From: Nematostella vectensis
Taxonomy: Eukaryota > Cnidaria > Anthozoa > Actiniaria > Edwardsiidae
Reading direction: 5' to 3'
NCBI RefSeq assembly: GCF_932526225.1
Contig: NC_064048.1
Span: forward strand, 13,153,665-13,217,664
DNA length: 64,000 bases
Positions within the stretch are counted from its first letter, which is position 1. Each line of letters opens with the position of its first letter. This document shows positions 55,401 through 64,000 of this stretch, in pieces. A model generated the notes under the pieces. The model had not been told where the DNA came from, searched no databases, and was given only the letters and a program-made list of their open reading frames with translations. The position numbers were made by a program, and so were the translations under genes.

Positions 55401-58400
55401 GTTCTTGTGTGCATAAAATATGTACAGGATCCTGAACAAAGCATGAGCACATCAAAGATGCTGAGAGTACATAAAAATGTCCCTATACCTTCTTTTTATG
55501 TCATGACACACCAAGAACAGTATAATTAAGTATCGATATTTAAAAAAAAAAAAGAAAAAAAATAGTCTATCAGCGGGAATATAACCCGGGTAGCTGCGTT
55601 AGTAGTTAAGTGCCCGCAACGAAAGACTAACGTGGCATTTTTGAAGGGAATTGTAATGAAAATTACTTTTAATGCTATTGGTATCGTAAACTATCCCAAG
55701 CAAAGTCACCATCGGACTGGAGGTTACATTCGGGAAAAGCTTCAGGGTTACATTTGGGAATTTGATTTACGAGTGTAACCTCAAAAAGGTTATAATCGAT
55801 ACTTTTTTTTCCGAATGCAAATTCCAAAAAGTAACATTAGGAAAAATAAAACAGTATACTCGGAAAAAAAGGTATATCAATCTATCGAGCGCTATGCTCT
55901 ATGTTAGAATATACTTAATCAAGTTATCCAAGGAATCTAGTTAGTTCTTGTGTGCATAAAATATGTACAGGATCCTGAACAAAGCATGAGCACATCAAAG
56001 ATGCTGAGAGTACATAAAAATGTCCCTATACCTTCTTTTGATGTCATGACACACCAAGAACAGTATAATTAAGTATCGATATTTAAAAAAAAATAAAGAA
56101 AAAAAATAGGCTATCAGCGGGAATCGAACCCGGGTAGCTGCGTCAGTAGTCAAGTGCCTGCAACGAAAGACTAACGTGGCATTGCTGAAGGAAATTGTAA
56201 TGAAAATTACTTTTAATACTATTGGTATCGTAAACTATCCCAAGCAAAGTCACCATCGGACTGGAGGTTACATTCGGGAAAAGCTTCAGGGTTACATTCG
56301 GGAATTTGTTTTACGAGTGTAACCTCAAAAAGGTTACAATCGATAATTTGTTTTCCGAATGTAAATTCCAAAAAGTAACATTAGGAAAAATAAAACAGTA
56401 TACTCGGAAAAAAAGGTATATCAATCTATCGAGCGCTATGCTCTATGTTAGAATCTACTTAATCAAGTTATCCAAGGAATCTAGTTAGTTCTTGTGTGCA
56501 TAAAATATGTACAGGATCCTGAACAAAGCATGAGCACATCAAAGATGCTGAGAGTACATAAAAATGTCCCTATACCTTCTTTTTATGTCATGACACACAA
56601 AGAACAGTATAATTAGGTATCGATATTTAAAAAAAAAATAAAGAAAAAAAATAGGCTATCAGCGGGAATAGAACCCGGGTCGCTGCGTTAGTAGTCAAGT
56701 GCCAGCAACGAAAGACCAACGTGGCATTGCTGAAGGGAATTGTAATGAAAATTACTTTTAATACTATTGGTATCGTAAACTATCCCAAGCAAAGTCACCA
56801 TCGGACTGGAGGTTACATTCGGGAAAAGATTCAGGGTTATATTCGGGAATTTGTTTTACGAGTGTAACCTCCAAAAGGTTACAATCGATAATCTTTTTTT
56901 TGTAAATTCCAAAAAGTAACATTAGGAAAAATAAAACAGTATACTCGGAAAAAAAGGTATATCAATCTATCGAGCGCTATGCTCTATGTTAGAATCTACT
57001 TAATCAAGTTATCCAAGGAATCTAGTTAGTTCTTGTGTGCATAAAATATGTACAGGATCCTGAACAAAGCATGAGCACATCAAAGATGCAGAGAGTACAT
57101 AAAAATGTCCCTATACCTTCTTTTTGTGTCATGACACACCAAGAACAGTATAATTAAGTATCGATATTTAAAAAAAATAAAGAAAAAAAAATAAGCTATC
57201 AGCGGGAATCGAACCCGGGTGGCTGCGTTAGTAGTCAAGTGCCCGCAACGAAAGACTAACGTGGCATTGCTGAAGGAAATTGTAATGAAAATTACTTTTA
57301 ATACTATTGGTATCGTAAACTATCCCAAGCAAAGACACCATCGGACTGGAGGTTACATTCGGGAAAAGCTTCAGGGTTACATTCGGGAATTTGTTTTACG
57401 AGTGTAACCTCCAAAAGGTTACAATCGATATTTTTTTTGTAAATTCCAAAAAGTAACATTAGGAAAAATAAAACAGTATACTCGGAAAAACAGGTATATC
57501 AATCTATCGAGCGCTATGCTCTATGTTAGAATATACTTAATCAAGTTATCCAAAGAATCTAGTTAGTTCTTGTGTGCATAAAATATGTACAGGATCCTGA
57601 ACAAAGCATGAGCACATCAAAGATGCTGAGAGTACATAAAAATGTCCCTATACCTTCTTTTTATGTCATGACACACCAAGAACAGTATAATTAAGTATCG
57701 ATATTAAAAAAAAAAAAAAAAAAAAGAAAAAAAAAATAGGCTATCAGCGGGAATAGAACCCGGGTCGCTGCGTTAGTAGTCAAGTGCCCGCAACGAAAGA
57801 CTAACGTGGCATTGCTGAAGAAGATTGTAATGAAAATTACTTTTAATACTATTGGTATCGTAAACTATCACAAGCAAAGTCACCATCGGACTGGAGGTTA
57901 CATTCGGGAAAAGCTTCAGGGTTATATTCGGGAATTTGTTTTACGAGTGTAACCTCCAAAAGGTTAAAATCGATAATTTTTTTTTGTAAAATCCAAAAAG
58001 TAACATTAGGAAAAAAAAACAGTATACTCGGAAAAAAGGTATATCAATCTATCGAGCGCTATGCTCTATGTTAGAATCTACTTAATCAAGTTATCCAAGG
58101 AATCTAGTTAGTTCTTGTGTGCATAAAATATGTACAGGATCCTGAACAAAGCATGAGCACATCAAAGATGCTGAGAGTACATAAAAATGTCCCTATACCT
58201 TCTTTTTATGTCATGACACACCAAGAACAGTATAATTAAGTATCGATATTTAAAAAAAAAAAAGAAAAAAAAATAGGCTATCAGCTGGAATAGAACTCGG
58301 GTCGCTGCGTTAGTAGTCAAGTGCCCGCAACGAAAGACTAACGTGGCATTGCTGAAGGGAATTGTAATGAAAATTACTTTTAATACTATTGGTATCGTAA

Positions 58401-59735
58401 ACTGTCCCAAGCAAAGTCACCATCGAACTGGAGGTTACATTCGGGAAAAGCTTCAGGGTTACATTCGGGAATTTGTTTTACGAGTGTAACCTCCAAAAGG
58501 TTACAATCGATAATTTTTTTTTGTAAATTCCAAAAAGTAACATTAGGTAAAATAAAACAGTATACTTGGAAAAAAAGGTATATCAATCTATCGAGCGCTA
58601 TGCTCTATGTTAGAATCTACTTAATCAAGTTATCCAAGGAATCTAGTTAGTTCTTGTGTGCATAAAATATGTACAGGATCCTGAACAAAGCATGAGCACA
58701 TCAAAGATGCTGAGAGTACATAAAAATGTCCCAATACCTTCTTTTTATGTCATGACACACCAAGAACAGTATAATTAGGTATCGATATTTAAAAAAAAAT
58801 AAAGAAAAAACATAGGCTATCAGCGGGAATAGAACCCGGGTCGCTGCGTTAAGAGTCAAGTGCCCGCAACGAAAGACCAACGTGGCATTGCTGAAGGGAA
58901 TTGTAATGAAAATTACTTTTAATACTATTGGTATCGTAAACTATCCCAAGCAAAGTCACCATCGGACTGGAGGTTACATTCAGGAAAAGCTTCAGGGTTA
59001 CATTCGGGAATTTGTTTTACGAGTGTAACCTCCAAAAGGTTACAATCGATATTTTTTTTTCCGAATGTAAATTCCAAAAAGTAACATTAGGAAAAATAAA
59101 ACAGTATACTCGGAAAAAAAAGGTATATCAATCTATCGAGCGCTATGCTCTATGTTAGAATCTACTTAATCAAGTTATCCAAGGAATCTAGTTAGTTCTT
59201 GTGTGCATAAAATATGTACAGGATCCTGAACAAAGCATGAGCACATCAAAGATGCTGAGAGTACATAAAAATGTCCCCATACCTTCTTTTTATGTCATGA
59301 CACACCAAGAACAGTATAATTAGGTATCGATATTTAAAAAAAAATAAAGAAAAAACATAGGCTATCAGAGGGAATAGAACCCGGGTCGCTGCGTTAGTAG
59401 TCAAGTGCCCGCAACGAAAGACCAACGTGGCATTGCTGAAGGGAATTGTAATGAAAATTACTTTTAATACTATTGGTATCGTAAACTATCCCAAGCAAAG
59501 TCACCATCGGACTGGAGGTTACATTCGGGAAAAGCTTCAGGGTTACATTCGGGAATTTGTTTTACGAGTGTAACCTCCAAAAGGTTACAATCGATAATTT
59601 TTTTTCCGAATGTAAATTCCAAAAAGTAACATTAGGAAAAATAAAACAGTATACTCGGAAAAAAAGGTATATCAATCTATCGAGCGCTATGCCCTATGTT
59701 AGAATCTACTTAATCAAGTTATCCAAGGAATCTAG
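49423..59735 (+). repeat. 19-monomer higher-order unit (~10.31 kb), copy 1
   Basis: Starts: 49423, 49974, 50530, 51069, 51606, 52146, 52691, 53236, 53775, 54314, 54855, 55398, 55941, 56485, 57026, 57563, 58108, 58647 and 59192. A trio with AAAACAGGTAT, then TATCACAAGC or TATCATAAGC, then AAACTGTCCC occurs three times (50530-52145, 53775-55397, 57026-58646), so the unit has a nested 6-monomer rhythm. The unit at 49974 pairs the 13-base insertion in front with GATTTACG variants behind. The monomer at 55398 has ATATAACCCGGG, CATTTTTGAAGGG and TAGTTAAG. Confidence 0.85.
58647..59735 (+). repeat. Two consecutive hybrid monomers
   Basis: 58647-59191 begins like the unit at 47248 (CCCAATACC, CGTTAAGAGTCAAG) and ends like those at 34739 and 47787 (CGATATTTTTTTTTCC, eight A after GG). 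59192-59735 begins like 48334 (TCAGAGGGAAT) and ends like 48878 (CCGAATG with ATGCCCTATG). The offset to the earlier block drops from 11,399 at 58647 to 10,858 at 59192 and 10,313 at 59736, one monomer length at each hybrid. These two monomers mark separate one-monomer losses. Confidence 0.75.
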
Positions 59736-62700
59736 TTAGTTCTTGTGTGCATAAAATATGTACAGGATCCTGAACAAAGCATGAGCACATCAAAGATGCT
59801 GAGAGTACATAAAAATGTCCCTATACCTTCTTTTTATGTCATGACACACCAAGAACAGTATAATTAAGTATCGATATTTAAAAAAAAAAAAAAAAAAAAG
59901 AAATAAAAATAGGCTATCAGCGGGAATAGAACCCGGGTCGCTGCGTTAGTAGTCAAGTGCCCGCAACGAAAGACTAACGTGGCATTGCTGAAGGGAATTG
60001 TAATGAAAATTACTTTTAATACTATTGGTATCGTAAACTATCCCAAGCAAAGTCACCATCGGACTGGAGGTTACATTCAGGAAAAGCTTCAGGGTTACAT
60101 TCGGGAATTTGTTTTACGAGTGTAACCTCCAAAAGGTTACAATCGATATTTTTTTTTCCGAATGTAAATTCCAAAAAGTAACATTAGGAAAAATAAAACA
60201 GTATACTCGGAAAAAAAGGTATATCAATATATCGAGCGCTATGCTCTATGTTAGAATCTACTTAAACAAGTTATCCAAGGAATCTAGTTAGTTCTTGTGT
60301 GCATAAAATATGTACAGGATCCTGAACAAAGCATGAGCACATCAAAGATGCTGAGAGTACATAAAAATGTCCCCATACCTTCTTTTTATGTCATGACACA
60401 CCAAGAACAGTATAATTATACTACCTAATTAGGTATCGATATTTAAAAAAAAATAAAGAAAAAACATAGGCTATCAGCGGGAATAGAACCCGGGTCGCTG
60501 CGTTAGTAGTCAAGTGCCCGCAACGAAAGACCAACGTGGCATTGCTGAAGGGAATTGTAATGAAAATTACTTTTAATACTATTGGTATCGTAAACTATCC
60601 CAAGCAAAGTCACCATCGGACTATAGGTTACATTCGGGAAAAGCTTCAGGGTTACATTCGGGAATTTGATTTACGAGTGTAACCTCCAAAAGGTTACAAT
60701 CGATAATTTTTTTTCCGAATGTAAATTCAAAAAAGTAACATTAGGAAAAATAAAACAGTATACTCGGAAAAAAGGTATATCAATCTATCGAGCGCTATGC
60801 TCTATGTTAGAATCTACTTAATCATGTTATCCAAGGAATCTAGTTAGTTCTTGTGTGCATAAAATATGTACAGGATCCTGAACAAAGCATGAGCACATCA
60901 AAGATGCTGAGAGTACATAAAAATGTCCCTATACCTTCTTTTTATGTCATGACACACCAAGAACAGTATAATTAAGTATCGATATTTAAAAAAAAAATAA
61001 AGAAAAAAAAATAGGCTATCAGCGGGAATAGAACCCGTTTCGCTGCGTTAGTAGTCAAGTGCCCGCAACGAAAGACTAACGTGGCATTGCTGAAGGGAAA
61101 TGTAATGAAAATTACTTTTAATACTATTGGTATCGTAAACTATCCCAAGCAAAGTCACCATCGGACTGGAGGTTACATTCGGGAAAAGCTTCAGTGTTAC
61201 ATTCGGGAATTTGTTTTACGAGTGTAACCTCCAAAAGGTTACAATCGATATTTTTTTTGTAAATTCCAAAAAGTAACATTAGGAAAAATAAAACAGTATA
61301 CTCGGAAAAACAGGTATATCAATCTATCGAGCGCTATGCTCTATGTTAGAATATACTTAATCAAGTTATCCAAAGAATCTAGTTAGTTCTTGTGTGCATA
61401 AAATATGTACAGGATCCTGAACAAAGCATGAGCACATCAAAGATGCTGAGAGTACATAAAAATGTCCCTATACCTTCTTTTTATGTCATGACTCACCAAG
61501 AACAGTATAATTAAGTATCGATATTAAAAAAAAAATAAAGCAAAAAAATAGGCTATCAGCGGGAATAGAACCCGGGTCGCTGCGTTAGTAGTCAAGTGCC
61601 CGCAACGAAAGACTAACGTGGCATTGCTGAAGGGAATTGTAATGAAAATTACTTTTAATACTATTGGTATCGTAAACTATCATAAGCAAAGTCACCATCG
61701 GACTGGAGGTTACATTCGGGAAAAGCTTCAGGGTTACATTCGGGAATTTGTTTTACGAGTGTAACCTCCAAAAGGTTACAATCGATAATTTGTTTTGTAA
61801 ATTCCAAAAAGTAACATTAGGAAAAAAAAACAGTATACTCGGAAAAAAAGGTATATCAATCTATCGAGCGCTATGCTCTATGTTAGAATCTACTTAATCA
61901 AGTTATCCAAGGAATCTAGTTAGTTCTTGTGTGCATAAAATATGTACAGGATCCTGAACAAAGCATGAGCACATCAAAGATGCTGAGAGTACATAAAAAT
62001 GTCCCTATACCTTCTTTTTATGTCATGACACACCAAGAACAGAATAATTAAGGATCGATATTAAAAAAAAAAAAAAGAAAAAAAAATAGGCTATCAGCGG
62101 GAATAGAACCCGGGTCGCTGCGTTAGTAGTCAAGTGCCCGCAACGAAAGACTAACGTGGCATTGCTGAAGGGAATTGTAATGAAAATTACTTTTAATACT
62201 ATTGGTATCGTAAACTGTCCCAAGCAAAGTCACCATCGGACTGGAGGTTACATTCGGGAAAAGCTTCAGGGTTACATTCGGGAATTTGTTTTACGAGTGT
62301 AACCTCCAAAAGGTTACAATCGATAATTTTTTTTTGTAAATTCCAAAAAGTAACATTAGGAAAAATAAAACAGTATACTCGGAAAAAAAGGTATATCAAT
62401 CTATCGAGCGCTATGCTCTATGTTAGAATCTACTTAATCAAGTTATCCAAGGAATCTAGTTAGTTCTTGTGTGCAAAAAATATGTACAGGATCCTGAACA
62501 AAGCATGAGCACATCAAAGATGCTGAGAGTACATAAAAATGTCCCTATACCTTCTTTTTATGTCATGACACACCAAGAACAGTATAATTAAGTATCGATA
62601 TTTAAAAAAAAAATAAAGAAAAAAAAATAGGCTATCAGCGGGAATCGAACCCGGGTAGCTGCGTTAGTAGTCAAGTGCCCGCAACGAAAGGCCAACGTGG

Positions 62701-64000
62701 CATTGCTGAAGGGAATTGTAATGAAAATTACTTTTAATACTATTGGTATCGTAAAATATCCCAAGCAAAGTCACCATCGGACTGGAGGTTACATTCGGGA
62801 AAAGCTTCAGGGTTACATTCGGGAATTTGATTTACGAGTGTAACCTCCAAAAGGTTACAATCGATAATTTTTTTTCCGAATGTAAATTCAAAAAAGTAAC
62901 ATTAGGAAAAATAAAACAGTATACTCGGAAAAAAGGTATATCAATCTATCGAGCGCTATGCTCTATGTTACAATCTACTTAATCATGTTATCCAAGGAAT
63001 CTAGTTAGTTCTTGTGTGCATAAAATATGTACAGGATCCTGAACAAAGCATGAGCACATCAAAGATGCTGAGAGTACATAAAAATGTCCCTATACCTTCT
63101 TTTTATGTCATGACACACCAAGAACAGTATAATTAAGTATCGATATTTAAAAAAAAAATAAAGAAAAAAAATAGGCTATCAGCGGGAATAGAACCCGGGT
63201 CGCTGCGTTAGTAGTCAAGTGCCCGCAACGAAAGACTAACGTGGCATTGCTGAAGGGAATTGTAATGAAAATTACTTTTAATACTATTGGTATCGTAAAC
63301 TATCCCAAGCAAAGTCACCATCGGACTGGAGGTTAAATTCAGGAAAAGCTTCAGGGTTACATTCGGGAATTTGTTTTACGAGTGTAACCTCCAAAAGGTT
63401 ACAATCGATATTTTTTTTTCCGAATGTAAATTCCAAAAAGTAACATTAGGAAAAATAAAACAGTATACTCGGAAAAAAAGGTATATCAATCTATCGAGCG
63501 CTATGCTCTATGTTAGAATCTACTTAATCAAGTTATCCAAGGAATCTAGTTAGTTCTTGTGTGCATAAAATATGTACAGGATCCTGAACAAAGCATGAGC
63601 ACATCAAAGATGCTGAGAGTACATAAAAATGTCCCCATACCTTCTTTTTATGTCATTACACACCAAGAACAGTATAATTAGGTATCGATATTTAAAAAAA
63701 AATAAAGAAAAAACATAGGCTATCAGCGGGAATCGAACCCGGGTCGCTGCGTTAGTAGTCAAGTGCCCGCAACGAAAGACTAACGTGGCATTGCTGAAGG
63801 GAATTGTAATGAAAATTACTTTTAATACTATTGGTATCGTAAACTATCAAAAGCAAAGTCACCATCGGACTGGAGGTTACATTCGGGAAAAGCTTCAGGG
63901 TTACATTCGGGAATTTGTTTTACGAGTGTAACCTCCAAAAGGTTACAATCGATAATTTTTTTTTGTAAATTCCAAAAAGTAACATTAGGAAAAATAAAAC
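59736..64000 (+). repeat. 19-monomer higher-order unit, start of copy 2
   Basis: Starts: 59736, 60288, 60844, 61383, 61920, 62460, 63005 and 63550 (cut by the window end). They match 49423-53686 at an offset of 10,313-10,314. On reading I found only three differences: one A in the long A tract, ACTATAGG for ACTGGAGG (60621) and GCAAAAAAT for GCATAAAAT (62474). Shared private variants include AGAATAATTAAGGATCG, GTAAAATATCCC, TTAAATTCAGG and CATTACACACC. Confidence 0.9.

Larger units (their letters stand above)
1..64000 (+). repeat. Tandem satellite array, ~540-546 bp monomer, 119 units
   Basis: The complete window is a head-to-tail array of one monomer family, set here to begin at TTAGTTCTTGTGTGCATAA (or TTAGTCC). 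Monomers share a BamHI site 29 bases after that start, so site spacing gives the period: mostly 537-556 bp, with six intervals of 442-443 bp. All units point the same way. Length varies through the A tracts, presence or absence of a CCGAAT hexamer after the last T tract, a 13-base insertion in five monomers and a ~103-bp deletion in six intervals. The array continues past both window ends. I see no transposon, rRNA, microsatellite block or unique sequence interrupting it. That this is a eukaryotic satellite is inference from size, homogeneity and lack of genes. Confidence 0.98.

Noticed and set aside
1-64000. CRISPR array
   Set aside because: The period is ~545 bp of continuous related sequence, with no short repeats separated by unique spacers and no cas genes.
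1-64000. Ribosomal RNA, 5S or histone tandem repeat
   Set aside because: No stretch resembles conserved rRNA or histone coding sequence, and no long open frame exists in the monomer.

Overview
The whole 64 kb window is one uninterrupted head-to-tail satellite DNA array. I count 119 monomers (the last one cut by the window end), mostly 537-556 bp long and all in the same orientation. There is no single-copy sequence and neither array edge is in view. I find no protein-coding gene: open frames stay at or below about 82 codons, recur at the monomer period, and are explained by short internal sub-repeats. The sequence is AT-rich with many A tracts, and it has a CpG-containing patch in each monomer around a tRNA-like segment. 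Such a long, layered satellite with a Pol III-type internal promoter motif indicates a eukaryotic nuclear genome, probably heterochromatin. I cannot name the species from the sequence.

Each monomer has the same order of parts on the + strand: a near-palindrome around a BamHI site, a TGTCATGACA palindrome, a TATCGATA palindrome, an A-rich tract, a 71-nt tRNA-like segment in antisense (so the tRNA sense strand is minus, and its 3' end runs into T tracts), a small GTAAT-GAAA-ATTAC hairpin, a pair of TTACATTCGGGA motifs inside a long inverted repeat, and a 31-nt internal duplication. The tRNA-like segment keeps the T arm, D stem, U33 and often a perfect B box, but its acceptor and anticodon stems are degenerate. 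It looks like a decayed tRNA or a tRNA-derived element captured in a satellite.

The array has higher-order structure. 1-10890 is built on a 7-monomer unit of about 3.8 kb. 10891-23343 is built on an 18-monomer unit of about 9.5 kb that contains monomers shortened by about 103 bp at one recurrent junction. 23344-49422 holds two copies of a unit of about 25 monomers and 13.6 kb. 49423-64000 holds one full copy and the beginning of a second copy of a 19-monomer, about 10.31 kb unit; the two copies are nearly identical over the overlap. Copies differ by whole-monomer gains or losses and by hybrid monomers, which is the expected record of unequal crossing-over and gene conversion.

No genes act together here. 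The only plausible biochemical activity readable from the sequence is TFIIIC binding or short minus-strand Pol III transcription from monomers whose B box is intact. That is inference. The main uncertainty is whether such a near-identical array has been assembled with the right copy number.
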